Source of the DNA: Cytophagales bacterium
Lineage (GTDB): Bacteria > Bacteroidota > Bacteroidia > Cytophagales > Spirosomataceae
Direction of reading: 5' to 3'
Assembly: GCA_013298025.1 (NCBI GenBank)
Contig: JAAFJE010000021.1
Location: 1-64,000, forward strand
Length of the DNA: 64,000 nt
Shown: piece after piece, positions 53,086 to 60,994 of the stretch
Numbering within the stretch: the stretch's first letter is position 1
How the letters are laid out: every line of letters starts with the position of its first letter
The notes under the pieces: model-generated
Told to the model about the DNA's origin: nothing
Database searches by the model: none
The model's input: only the letters and a program-made list of their open reading frames with translations
Made by a program: the position numbers and the translations under genes

Positions 53086-53865
53086 CTATTTACTTTTGGC
53101 TTTTTTGTAATTCAATGCCTTGCCGCTCCCTGCCCAAAGCAAACCGCCCCAGATATGATTCATGGGTATTTCGTCTGAAAATGTTTCGTGGGTATGTCCC
53201 CAGTTGGTATAAAAAGCTCTTCCGCCATCGTACTCATGGTACCAAGACATTGGGTGAAAATCGCCCATTTTGCCTTCTTTGTACGATTGTTCATCCACAG
53301 AAATTAGTACTTTTACCTCTTTATTAAAGTCTTTGAAGTTATAAAATTCGTCTTTACGCTCGAAAGTACTTGGCAATGTTTTGGTAGAAAGATGGCTTGC
53401 ATCTACCACCGTAAATTTACCCATTTGCACATTTGAAACATTTTTACCCGGATGCCCATCGAAATAGCCTCCCATCAATTTGCCATACCAAGGCCAGCTA
53501 TATTCGGTATCAGAAGCAGCATGAATGCCTACATAGCCACCACCCGCTTGGATATAACGCTCGAAAGCCACTTGCTGCGAAGGGTCTAGCACATCGCCTG
53601 TAGTATTCATAAACACCACCACTTTATACTGTTTGAGGTTTTCGTCAGTAAATTTGGTTGCATTTTCAGTTGTATCAACCGAAAAACCATATTTTTCACC
53701 CAACGCCAGCATTGCCTTGATACCATACGGGATAGCGCTATGTCTAAAACCTGCTGTTTTAGAAAACACCAGAATTTTTTTACCTTTCAAAGGATTTTTC
53801 GCCTGCGTTGTCAGCGAAATTGCCATGCCAGACAAGAGCATAAGCATACAAAGAATTTTTTTCAT
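53086..53865 (-). CDS. Secreted ThuA-domain protein
   Basis: The 259-residue product has a signal peptide (cleaved near TTQA, residue 22) and the ThuA fold, a class I glutamine-amidotransferase-like domain: KKILVFSKTAGFRHSAIP, VVVFMNTTGDVL, GGGYVGIHAASDTEYSWPWYGKLMG and PMSWYHEYDGGRAFYTNWGH. ThuA proteins are tied to sugar use (trehalose, 3-keto-glycosides), but the reaction is not settled. It is transcribed alone, with its own terminator. Confidence 0.88.
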   Translation of the reverse strand: MKKILCMLMLLSGMAISLTTQAKNPLKGKKILVFSKTAGFRHSAIPYGIKAMLALGEKYGFSVDTTENATKFTDENLKQYKVVVFMNTTGDVLDPSQQVAFERYIQAGGGYVGIHAASDTEYSWPWYGKLMGGYFDGHPGKNVSNVQMGKFTVVDASHLSTKTLPSTFERKDEFYNFKDFNKEVKVLISVDEQSYKEGKMGDFHPMSWYHEYDGGRAFYTNWGHTHETFSDEIPMNHIWGGLLWAGSGKALNYKKAKSK

Positions 53866-53992
53866 GTTAAAATTTGATAGTAAATGTTTACGACAATGTA
53901 TAAAGGTAGTTTTTAGGCTAAAATACTTTGTCTGATATTATAGGGCAATAAAAAAAGCCCGTTTATTACAACTGGCTTTGTACTTAGGCGAA

Positions 53993-54457
53993 TTACCATC
54001 CATGTGGGTGTCGTCGAGTAGGAAAATTCAGCACAATAGAAGGCGTAATCACTACTCTTCTGCCATATCCATTGTCATCATAAGCAGGCCTTTGATTTCT
54101 TACGTCGTAAGGATTGCGGGGGTCTAAAGGATAATGGCTACTTGCCCAACGCTGGCGATGCTCGCAGTAAACTTTTGCTTCGCAGGCACAGCGGTAATCG
54201 TCGTCATTGCATCGCCCGTGGCCGTGCTTGTCATAGCTTGGACGAGGGTCGTAAGGATTATAATTGTCGAAAGAACGGTTACGGGTGTCATAAGGATTGC
54301 GGTCGTCGAAGGGATAATTGTTAGGATTTCCCCCACGCCCATACGCATAATCGTTGTTGCCTTGTGCGTCGTATCGTCTGTTTTGAGCCTCAGTAACAAA
54401 CGTGACTAATACAAGAAGCATACCCAAAGTTGTGGCGGCAAAAAGGTTTGTTTTCAT
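53993..54457 (-). CDS. Small secreted protein with NPYD repeats
   Basis: From ATG 54457 the product is 154 residues: a signal peptide (cleaved near VTEAQ, residue 25), then a low-complexity Asn/Asp/Tyr/Pro/Arg-rich body with three NPYD units (NPYDTRN, NPYDPRP, NPYDVRN) and between the second and third a Cys/His cluster CNDDDYRCACEAKVYCEH. The two NPYD-rich halves look like a duplicated block. I do not recognise a family. The cluster could bind a metal or form disulphides outside the cell. A TTG at 54493 adds 12 residues before the signal and is unlikely. Confidence 0.6.
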   Translation of the reverse strand: MKTNLFAATTLGMLLVLVTFVTEAQNRRYDAQGNNDYAYGRGGNPNNYPFDDRNPYDTRNRSFDNYNPYDPRPSYDKHGHGRCNDDDYRCACEAKVYCEHRQRWASSHYPLDPRNPYDVRNQRPAYDDNGYGRRVVITPSIVLNFPTRRHPHGW

Positions 54458-54596
54458 GGCTGTGTTGCGTTTAATATGATAGTAAGGAATCAACGACTGT
54501 TGCGTCGTAAATGCTCATTTCAACTATAAAACGCCCTTCTTTTTGCACATATTTTAGGGACTGGTGTTAACGATTTGTTAATCTATAGACAACATA

Positions 54597-54623
54597 AAAG
54601 CCCTGTTTGATAAACAAGGCTTT
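54597..54623. terminator. Hairpin terminator after the first secreted paralogue
   Basis: Stem AAAGCCCTGTTT / AAACAAGGCTTT (one G-T pair) with a short loop, 21 bp past the stop of the minus-strand gene at 54645. Confidence 0.65.
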
Positions 54624-54644
54624 GTAAAGAATGAGAATCGTAGA

Positions 54645-55037
54645 TTAGTTCAACTCGATGGTTCTTGTCGATTCGGCTGGCGTGGTCGTTTCAAGGTTTA
54701 CTTGTTTCACAATTTTTTCTGTGCCATCCGTAATTTCAAAAGTATATTTGCCATCACTCAAATTGCTCATATCGAATTTACCAAAGTATGAGTCACTTCC
54801 TTTGGCAATAATTTCCTGCGACAACACCTTGCCTTGGGCATCTTTTAAGGTTACGGTCAATTTTTTGCCTACAACTTTTTCTACCAGTACATTCATACGC
54901 AAGGTATTGATTGTTTGGTACATTCCCACTTTGAAGTTTTGGGTTTTGGTAGGATTGTTAGCTTCGTTGTTAGCAAAAGTTGCTACTGATACTACTGAAA
55001 ATAAGGCTATAGCGATAGTTTTAACTAAAGTTTTCAT
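54645..55037 (-). CDS. Small secreted protein, paralogue A
   Basis: The 130-residue product has a signal peptide (MKTLVKTIAIALFSVVSVATFA) and one beta-rich domain: GMYQTINTLRMNVLVEKVVG, KKLTVTLKDAQGKVLSQEII, YFGKFDMSNLSDGKYTFEI, VKQVNL. The strand order and the D(L/M)S-L-DGKYTFEI phrase resemble the Ig-like sorting domains of type IX secretion cargo and FlgD-like Ig folds, here as a free-standing domain. A close paralogue of the same length lies 108 bp upstream on the same strand. Function unknown. Confidence 0.7.
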   Translation of the reverse strand: MKTLVKTIAIALFSVVSVATFANNEANNPTKTQNFKVGMYQTINTLRMNVLVEKVVGKKLTVTLKDAQGKVLSQEIIAKGSDSYFGKFDMSNLSDGKYTFEITDGTEKIVKQVNLETTTPAESTRTIELN

Positions 55038-55145
55038 GATAAAAGTTGTTTAAAAAGTCTAAAGAATAATTATATAATTATGAGAAGTTTAATCGAGTTG
55101 TAGCTTATATAAATGCTTGACTGTAAATACATAAGCTACCTTTTA

Positions 55146-55538
55146 TTATTTATTAAATGTCATTTTTCTATTTGTTTCTACTTCTTTCGATTGAAGTTTC
55201 ACTTGTTTTACAAGAGTTTCATTGCCATCCGTAATTTCAAATGTATAAGTTCCATCCACTAATTCGCTCATATCAAACTGACCTTTGTACGAAGGTGTAG
55301 CTTTGGCGACTACCTCCGTATGTAACAAATTACCTTTTTCATCTTTTAGGTAGATGATAACCTTTTTTCCAACCACTTTCTCTAAAAGTAAATTCATTTT
55401 GAGGGTTTTTTGTGTCTGATAAACCCCAATGGCAAAATTGCTGGCCTTGTTAGGTGTGTTTGTGTCTGTATTAGCGTTTGAGATAAACGATAAAGCCACT
55501 AAAGCAGCAACTGAGAAGTATTTAGCTAACGTTTTCAT
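55146..55538 (-). CDS. Small secreted protein, paralogue B
   Basis: From ATG 55538 the product is 130 residues, the same as paralogue A, with signal peptide MKTLAKYFSVAALVALSFIS and matching core phrases (GVYQTQKTLKMNLLLEKVVG, GQFDMSELVDGTYTFEITDG, VKQVKL). The pair clearly arose by tandem duplication; the Lys/Glu-rich C-terminal ends differ. An in-frame start at 55640 would bury the signal 34 residues in, so it is rejected. Function unknown; see paralogue A for the fold argument. Confidence 0.7.
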   Translation of the reverse strand: MKTLAKYFSVAALVALSFISNANTDTNTPNKASNFAIGVYQTQKTLKMNLLLEKVVGKKVIIYLKDEKGNLLHTEVVAKATPSYKGQFDMSELVDGTYTFEITDGNETLVKQVKLQSKEVETNRKMTFNK

Positions 55539-56119
55539 TGTATTGATTTTGTTTAGAATGCTACTATTAAATTGTTTAAAGAGTGTTGTAATATGTAATA
55601 AAAATTTTGTGCCAAAATTTAAAATTCTAATAATCAACAACTTACAAAAAAGTGTAATATTTTTACTGTTCGGTTGCGATACACTTGTTGTGCGTTTTTG
55701 TTTTTTGTTGTGTCAAAGTTATGTGTTTAAACCAGTACCTTGCAATACAAAATACCATAATCGGTGGTATAGCGTTTTAAATGGTAATTTTTCGATATAA
55801 TTTGTTGATTGATTCAGATAAGCGGTTGGCTTATATTGATGAGTGGTTGGCGCTTGTTTCAAGCTTTTTACGTCTATAAGATGCAACTAGCGATATAATT
55901 GTTGCATGAACTTGATATTTTTTAGCATTTTTTTTCAGGTTAATAAAAAAAGTATCATCCCTTAGTTTTACCGTTCTTACGATACCGATTCCATTCTTCC
56001 TATGTTGCTTGAATTAAGCTGTTTAAGCTTCTAGTATTGTATTGTCATTGCAAGTAACAATTTTTGTTTGAATTGATTACATACGGTTTGATTATCATTT
56101 TTTAAAGTATTTATAAACT
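55539..56119. other. 581-bp gene-free region between divergent genes
   Basis: AT-rich, with no open frame of note. It holds a 7-bp inverted repeat ATGCAAC / GTTGCAT (55881-55887 and 55901-55907) that could be a regulator site, and must contain the promoters of paralogue B and of the coiled-coil operon. I see no exact TTG-N19-TAnnTTTG element. Confidence 0.4.
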
Positions 56120-56815
56120 ATGGCATCGGAAGAAAAAAGTCTTGGACAAAAATTATGGGGCTTATTTGTAGAAGACGTGCCTCCTAGCAAGAAGCCCGAA
56201 CCCTCGGTAGTACCGCCCACGGTGGCGCCCACGGTAGCAGCTACCACTGCCCCCAGTACACCGCCACAGGCACAAAGCAATAACGACAATAGCAAATTTA
56301 CGGCCCATTTTACGCAATTAGTCGAAAAGCAACAAGCCCAAGCAAGCGACTACCTCCGTTTTATCCAAACGGTACATAACCTCAGCAATATGGGGCTTTC
56401 GGAGGCACAAGCGTATGCAGCAGCTTGGACGAGCTTCAAAACCTTGCGTGCTACCAACAACGCCAACGATTTATGGCAACAGGCACAGGGCTATCAAAAG
56501 GTATTTGAGCAAGACAAAGAGGCTTTTTTGAAAGATGCCGACCAGCGTTTGCAACTTAAAACGGATGCTTTACAACAAGAATGCCAACGTAAACAAGCCG
56601 AAAATGAGAAAATTAAAGCGGAGATAGCGGCACTTGAACAAAAAATGGCAGAAAATACTCATGCCATCGCCCAAGCAGCCGAACAAATACAGACCCACAA
56701 AGAAAAAATTGTGCAAAACAAACAACAATACCTCGAAGTCTATGACACTTTTGTAAAAGAGGTGGTGCAACAAAGTGAAAAAATACAACAATACCTTTTA
56801 GCCAAATCTTTATAA
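56120..56815 (+). CDS. Coiled-coil protein with a Pro/Val/Thr linker, first gene of a two-gene operon
   Basis: The 231-residue cytosolic-looking protein has three parts: a short start (KSLGQKLWGLFVED), a Pro/Val/Ala/Thr-rich linker (about residues 20-52), a helical block (58-125), and a long coiled coil (about 130-225) rich in Gln, Lys and Glu. No signal or membrane helix is present. The gene for a membrane-anchored PspA-like protein starts 19 bp downstream, so they are co-expressed and may bind each other through their coiled coils. I do not recognise a named family. Confidence 0.65.
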   Translation: MASEEKSLGQKLWGLFVEDVPPSKKPEPSVVPPTVAPTVAATTAPSTPPQAQSNNDNSKFTAHFTQLVEKQQAQASDYLRFIQTVHNLSNMGLSEAQAYAAAWTSFKTLRATNNANDLWQQAQGYQKVFEQDKEAFLKDADQRLQLKTDALQQECQRKQAENEKIKAEIAALEQKMAENTHAIAQAAEQIQTHKEKIVQNKQQYLEVYDTFVKEVVQQSEKIQQYLLAKSL

Positions 56816-56834
56816 ACCAAAACGACCTTAACAC

Positions 56835-57827
56835 ATGAGCGATTTTTCAACATTAGGCGGTAAAGACAACCCCAACAAATCCTTTTGGAGCAAGCCCGAA
56901 GGATTCACTTCCATGCTTTTTTTAGGAGCATTGGCGGCGACAGGTCTTTATTATTTCAACAAAATTGTCACATTTTTGATTGAAGTGACAGCCAACACGC
57001 TTTATTTGGCTGCTTTGCTTGGCATTTTAGGCTTGGTCATTTTCCTTGTCACCAGTCCCGACGTGCGTACAGCCGTATTCTTTTTGTTCAAAACCTTCAT
57101 GCGTAAAATTACGGGCATCGTTATCCAACTCGACCCTATCGCCATTATGAAAATCTATATTCAAGATTTGAAAGACAAACGGGAAAAGATGTCGGCACAA
57201 ATTGATTTATTGGCAGGACAATTGGTGAAATTGAACAAAAAAATCATGGATAACAACGTTCTTATCAAGGCAAAATTTGCCGAAGCCAACAAAGCCAACA
57301 GCATGAGCGATAAGCCCGGTATGAGAGAAGCCGCTTCGTTGGCTACCATTGAGGCCGCAGGCTTGCAAGAAATGAACGAAAAACTTTTGCCACTCCAACG
57401 AAACATGAAAACGGTTTTGGAATTTATGGAAAAAGTACAATCTTCTGCCGACTATATCATCAAGGAAACAGAAATTAAAGTAAAGCTCAAAGAAACAGAA
57501 TATCAAATTGTCAAAAGTAGCTCTAACGCCCTCAAAACAGCTATTAGTATTTTTAAAGGCGACCCCGACAAGAAGTTTTATTTTGACGAATCGATGGAGT
57601 ATATTCAGGATGATATGAGTAAAAAGCTCGGAGAAATGAAGCGTGCGATGGATTTATCAATGGACTTTATCAATGGTGTTGACATCCAAAATGGTATTTT
57701 GACCGATAAGGGAAAAGCCCTTTTAGATGCCTACAACCAAGGTGATTTTAGACTCATTAATATCGAAAACCCTACACCCTCGGGTATCAAACCCAAAGAC
57801 AGCAGTTATAAGAATCTATTAGAATAA
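56835..57827 (+). CDS. Membrane-anchored PspA/Vipp1-like coiled-coil protein
   Basis: The 330-residue product has a short N-terminal head, two membrane helices (about 27-45 and 54-73), and then a long helical region (about 100-290) whose start DPIAIMKIYIQDLKDKREKM resembles helix 1 of PspA/Vipp1 (ESCRT-III-related) proteins, in which a DP precedes an M-x-x-x-I-x-D-(L/M) helix. Canonical PspA lacks membrane helices, so this is a variant. It may shape or protect the inner membrane. The operon's terminator lies just downstream and is split by a MITE. The PspA link is inference from pattern. Confidence 0.6.
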   Translation: MSDFSTLGGKDNPNKSFWSKPEGFTSMLFLGALAATGLYYFNKIVTFLIEVTANTLYLAALLGILGLVIFLVTSPDVRTAVFFLFKTFMRKITGIVIQLDPIAIMKIYIQDLKDKREKMSAQIDLLAGQLVKLNKKIMDNNVLIKAKFAEANKANSMSDKPGMREAASLATIEAAGLQEMNEKLLPLQRNMKTVLEFMEKVQSSADYIIKETEIKVKLKETEYQIVKSSSNALKTAISIFKGDPDKKFYFDESMEYIQDDMSKKLGEMKRAMDLSMDFINGVDIQNGILTDKGKALLDAYNQGDFRLINIENPTPSGIKPKDSSYKNLLE

Positions 57828-57830
57828 GTA

Positions 57831-58048
57831 AAAGGTCGCATGATATGATGAGGCCACTGAAAAAGTCCTTTAAACTAAAAAACGTAGTTGAAGTAGTGGA
57901 ATAGAAGCTCTGAGAATCGACTGTACGAAAGTGCTCTCCACCACCTATCCGAATACTTCAAAGAAAAAGAGGCTGTTTTCAATATTGAAAACAGCCTCTT
58001 TTAATAAATAGCCACTTTTTCAGTGGCCTCTGATATGATGCGACCTTT
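57831..58048 (+). terminator. Operon terminator split by a MITE
   Basis: AAAGGTCGCA (57831-57840) pairs with TGCGACCTTT (58039-58048), which is followed by further T residues. Without the insert and one target copy the loop would be TGATATGA, a standard intrinsic terminator just past the PspA-like gene. The element now occupies the loop. Confidence 0.7.
57851..58030. mobile_element. MITE, 180 bp, with TIRs and target duplication
   Basis: Terminal inverted repeats AGGCCACTGAAAAAGT (57851-57866) and ACTTTTTCAGTGGCCT (58014-58029) are perfect over 16 bp, or 17 if the shared outer G/C is counted. TGATATGATG flanks both sides (57841-57850, 58031-58040) as a 9-10 bp target duplication. Inside is a perfect 38-bp palindrome (57965-58002) and no open frame. 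It must be moved by a transposase encoded elsewhere. Confidence 0.85.
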
Positions 58049-58075
58049 TTTTGTAAAACAACACAAATCAAGCTT

Positions 58076-58345
58076 TTATCTAAATGCTTGCTTTAGTTTT
58101 TTACGCATTATATCTCTTGGCGACAATCCTTTTTTCGATTGTTGCCACCAAAAAAAGCCCACCACAGCCACCAATACGTATGGCATAGAAAGCAAGTAAA
58201 GAATGCCAGTGTTGAGGTTTGAGGCAATTTGGCTTCTACCATTAGAAACCGTACTTTCTACAACCGAGCGACACATAGCACATTGAGCCAAGCTTACCCC
58301 TACCGACAGCAGGCTGAAAAGCAATGTCATTCCTAATTTTTTCAT
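58076..58345 (-). CDS. Small membrane protein with a periplasmic CxxC, oxidase cluster
   Basis: From ATG 58345 the product is 89 residues: a signal or anchor helix (KKLGMTLLFSLLSVGVSLA), a CAMCRSVVES motif right after the cleavage site, a short Ser/Asn-rich part, one membrane helix (about 48-66) and a basic cytosolic tail. It is the last gene of the cytochrome oxidase cluster, 4 bp after DUF420. The CxxC in the periplasm beside SCO suggests copper or thiol handling during Cu-centre assembly; this is inference from context. Confidence 0.65.
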   Translation of the reverse strand: MKKLGMTLLFSLLSVGVSLAQCAMCRSVVESTVSNGRSQIASNLNTGILYLLSMPYVLVAVVGFFWWQQSKKGLSPRDIMRKKLKQAFR

Positions 58346-58349
58346 ATTT

Positions 58350-58889
58350 TTATTGATAATAAGGAGCAATCATGAGATATACGATAACGCCTGTTACTGA
58401 AACATATAGCCACAAAGGAAAAGTCCATTTTACTATTTTTTTATGCGCCTCAATCTGATTACTTAGTGCATAGTACATGGCTCGCAGTACAAACCAAACA
58501 ACGCCTATCGACAAAATAATATGCGACAACAAGAAAAAATAATAAATGGGTCTGAGTACACCTTCGCCTCCGTAAGGCGTAGAAGGGTTAGAAACATGGT
58601 ACAAAATATACAAAATCAAAAACAAAGAACCTTGTACAAACGACAGCCCCATCATTTTACGATGGCCAGCGATGTTTTTGTTTTTGATAAAAATGAAGCC
58701 TAAAATTAACGTAATTGAAGTAGTTGTATTCAACATTCCAATCACGTGAGGCAAGGTTTTTGTCCAAGCACCAAGGTCAATTTTTTGACGCACGCCAATC
58801 AATAGTGCTACTGCAACAGGGATAGCGATGGACAAAATATTGAGCAGTTTTTCATTTTTTTTATCGTTTTGAATCGAAAAAGATGCCAT
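58350..58889 (-). CDS. DUF420 membrane protein of the oxidase cluster
   Basis: The 179-residue inner-membrane protein has five hydrophobic helices and conserved histidines in TLPHVIGMLNTTTSITLILG, AGHRKMMGLSF, YHVSNPSTPYGG and LLSHIILS, the DUF420 pattern. DUF420 (YozB/CtaM-like) proteins are encoded next to heme-copper oxidases and are thought to help assembly. It lies downstream of the SCO gene on the same strand. Confidence 0.85.
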   Translation of the reverse strand: MASFSIQNDKKNEKLLNILSIAIPVAVALLIGVRQKIDLGAWTKTLPHVIGMLNTTTSITLILGFIFIKNKNIAGHRKMMGLSFVQGSLFLILYILYHVSNPSTPYGGEGVLRPIYYFFLLSHIILSIGVVWFVLRAMYYALSNQIEAHKKIVKWTFPLWLYVSVTGVIVYLMIAPYYQ

Positions 58890-58992
58890 AATCGTTAGTG
58901 GATTTTGATGGTTGATGATAACACGTGTTGTTGTTTCGCAGCGAAGAGTTTCAGAACGAACCTCTTTTCTCCTGATATAATAACCCCAACAA

Positions 58993-59718
58993 CTACTTTT
59001 CTGTTTCGTAAATTTTTTGCAAAACCTTAATTTCGAGTATCAATCTGTCCACATCTTTTTTGTCTGTTCCATCATAAAACCCACGAATATAGCCTTGCTT
59101 ATCGACCAAAATCAATTTTTCAGAATGGATAAACGTTTCGTCAGGCGTTTTTACGGCTTTATCATATTCGGAAGCATCGGCCACAGGAATATAATAGCCC
59201 TTTACAGCCAAAGGATAGATTTGTTGTCGAGTACCCGTCAAAAAATGCCATTTATCAGGCTTGGCATCGTAGTTTTGGGCATAAGCTTGCAGTTTTTCGG
59301 GCGAGTCATGCGTTGGGTCAACCGAAAACGACAGCAATTGTACCTCTGGATTATTGGCAAAAACATCTTGCACCCTTGTCAATTGCGTTGACATTTTAGG
59401 GCAAATAGAAGTACAACGAGTAAAGAAAAAGTCGGCGACATAGATTTTCCCCTGCATTTGGGTACTACTAAACGCTTTCCCATTTTCGTCGATAAGCGAC
59501 CACGCAGGAATGGTATGAAACACCGTATCCAAAGCAGGTTCGTTCCAGCGAGGATTAGGGTTTTTCCTCATTTTTACCTCTCCCGTTGTAGAGTCAATCA
59601 CGGGTACCATTTTAGGCAATTGGTAGTGATTTTCGCCAAAGCCTTTGAGGAATAAAAAAACAAAAGCTGGAACAGCTAATGCAGTGATTAGAATTCCAGC
59701 TTTGATAAATTTTTGCAT
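58993..59718 (-). CDS. SCO1/SenC-family copper chaperone
   Basis: The 241-residue protein is anchored by one N-terminal helix (about 8-25) and carries a periplasmic thioredoxin fold with the copper motif CTSICP inside DFFFTRCTSICPKMSTQL and the distal His in ETFIHSEKLILVDKQG. SCO proteins deliver copper to, or reduce, the CuA site of cytochrome c oxidase subunit II. Length and cluster context are normal. Confidence 0.93.
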   Translation of the reverse strand: MQKFIKAGILITALAVPAFVFLFLKGFGENHYQLPKMVPVIDSTTGEVKMRKNPNPRWNEPALDTVFHTIPAWSLIDENGKAFSSTQMQGKIYVADFFFTRCTSICPKMSTQLTRVQDVFANNPEVQLLSFSVDPTHDSPEKLQAYAQNYDAKPDKWHFLTGTRQQIYPLAVKGYYIPVADASEYDKAVKTPDETFIHSEKLILVDKQGYIRGFYDGTDKKDVDRLILEIKVLQKIYETEK

Positions 59719-59780
59719 ATTGTTAATGCGTTTAAGACTATTTCATGCTGGGCAAACGCCAATCATGGTTTAGTAAAATC

Positions 59781-60098
59781 TCAGTAAAGATGACCACCTT
59801 CGTAAATCAAGGCTGTAAGCAACCAAGCTACAAAAATAACAGGAACTAAAATCATCCAAATCAACAATTTCACTTCGTGTTTAAGGTGCATAAATTCACC
59901 TACAATATAGAATGCTTTTACAATAGTCATACCTGCGTAGATAGCCACACGAAGGCCACTAGCTGGCATTGTAAAGGCAATCAAAAATTCGATAGCCGTC
60001 AAAACCAAAAGAATCAGGAAGGTTCTCCAGATAGCACCCGTTTGTGCAGGAGGAATTACTTTTTCCTCAGTTTCATGAGAATGAGAATGTGCTGCCAT
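59781..60098 (-). CDS. Cytochrome c oxidase subunit IV-like protein
   Basis: The 105-residue protein has a His-rich cytosolic start (AAHSHSHETEE) and three membrane helices with the phrase MTIVKAFYIVGEFMHLKHEVKLL, typical of the prokaryotic subunit IV family (CtaF/CoxD). It stabilises the aa3 oxidase. It follows the two subunit III genes. Confidence 0.88.
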   Translation of the reverse strand: MAAHSHSHETEEKVIPPAQTGAIWRTFLILLVLTAIEFLIAFTMPASGLRVAIYAGMTIVKAFYIVGEFMHLKHEVKLLIWMILVPVIFVAWLLTALIYEGGHLY

Positions 60099-60125
60099 AA
60101 TAGTAATTATATCTTAATTAAAAGG

Positions 60126-60153
60126 ATGTCATGAGAAGATTTTCTCATGACAT
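60126..60153. terminator. Hairpin between subunit III and subunit IV genes
   Basis: Perfect 12-bp stem ATGTCATGAGAA / TTCTCATGACAT with a 4-nt loop, followed by CCTTTTAATT on the minus strand. It may be a partial terminator or an mRNA processing/stability hairpin that sets lower levels of the downstream assembly genes. Confidence 0.6.
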
Positions 60154-60164
60154 TTTGTAAAATC

Positions 60165-60920
60165 TTAAACCAAATAGAAGAAAGTAAATACGAACACCCA
60201 AACAAGGTCAACAAAGTGCCAATAAAGACCTACTTTTTCTACCATTTCGTAGTGACCACGACGGTCATACAAACCAGTAGCAGTATTGAAGAACACCAAG
60301 ATAATCAAAATTACGCCTGAAAATACGTGTGTTCCGTGGAAACCAGTGATAAAGAAGAACAAATCGGCAAATGCAGGAGGACCATAAGGGTTGCGTGTGA
60401 GGTTTGCCCCAACAATAGGATTTCCTAAAGCATCTTGTGCCGCAACTGCTAAATCGTGTGGTCCAGCAATGAAGTGTGACCATTCCCAAGCTTGCGAACC
60501 CAAGAAAGTAAAACCACCGATGATAGTCCACAACAACCATTTTTCAACCGCAGCACGGTCGCCTCTGTGACCAGCTTCTACAGCCAATACCATTGTTACA
60601 GAGCTAAAAATCAAAATGAATGTCATGATACCCACAAAAACCAATGGAGCTTCACCATGATAAAATGGCATCGCTTCGAATACTTTTTCAGGAATTGGCC
60701 AGTGTGTAGTGGCGAAATAGAATTTCTCGTGAGCACCAGCCCATGCAGGTTGACTAAAACGAATCATTCCGTAAGCAACTAACAAAGCTGAAAACGTGAA
60801 AGTGTCAGAAAGCAAGAAAAACCACATCATTAGTTTTCCGTAGCTTGCTTTCAAAGGTTCTGAACCACCCGCCCATGTCAGTTTCTCAGGAACAGCAGGT
60901 GCTGCGTGAATTGAAGACAT
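60165..60920 (-). CDS. Cytochrome c oxidase subunit III (251 residues)
   Basis: The protein has seven hydrophobic helices and the family motifs KLMMWFFLLSDTFTFSALLV, SQAWEWSHF and ITGFHGTHVFSGVILIILVF with GLYWHFVDLVWVFVFTFFY at the end. Subunit III stabilises subunit I and supports proton uptake. A shorter subunit III lies just upstream on the same strand; tandem copies of this kind are typical of Bacteroidota oxidase clusters. Confidence 0.94.
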   Translation of the reverse strand: MSSIHAAPAVPEKLTWAGGSEPLKASYGKLMMWFFLLSDTFTFSALLVAYGMIRFSQPAWAGAHEKFYFATTHWPIPEKVFEAMPFYHGEAPLVFVGIMTFILIFSSVTMVLAVEAGHRGDRAAVEKWLLWTIIGGFTFLGSQAWEWSHFIAGPHDLAVAAQDALGNPIVGANLTRNPYGPPAFADLFFFITGFHGTHVFSGVILIILVFFNTATGLYDRRGHYEMVEKVGLYWHFVDLVWVFVFTFFYLV

Positions 60921-60994
60921 CTTTTTTACTTTTTTGGTTAAATATTAATGAACAAACTATGACAATTCGTTTGAAAGCCTTCAGAAAAGGACTT

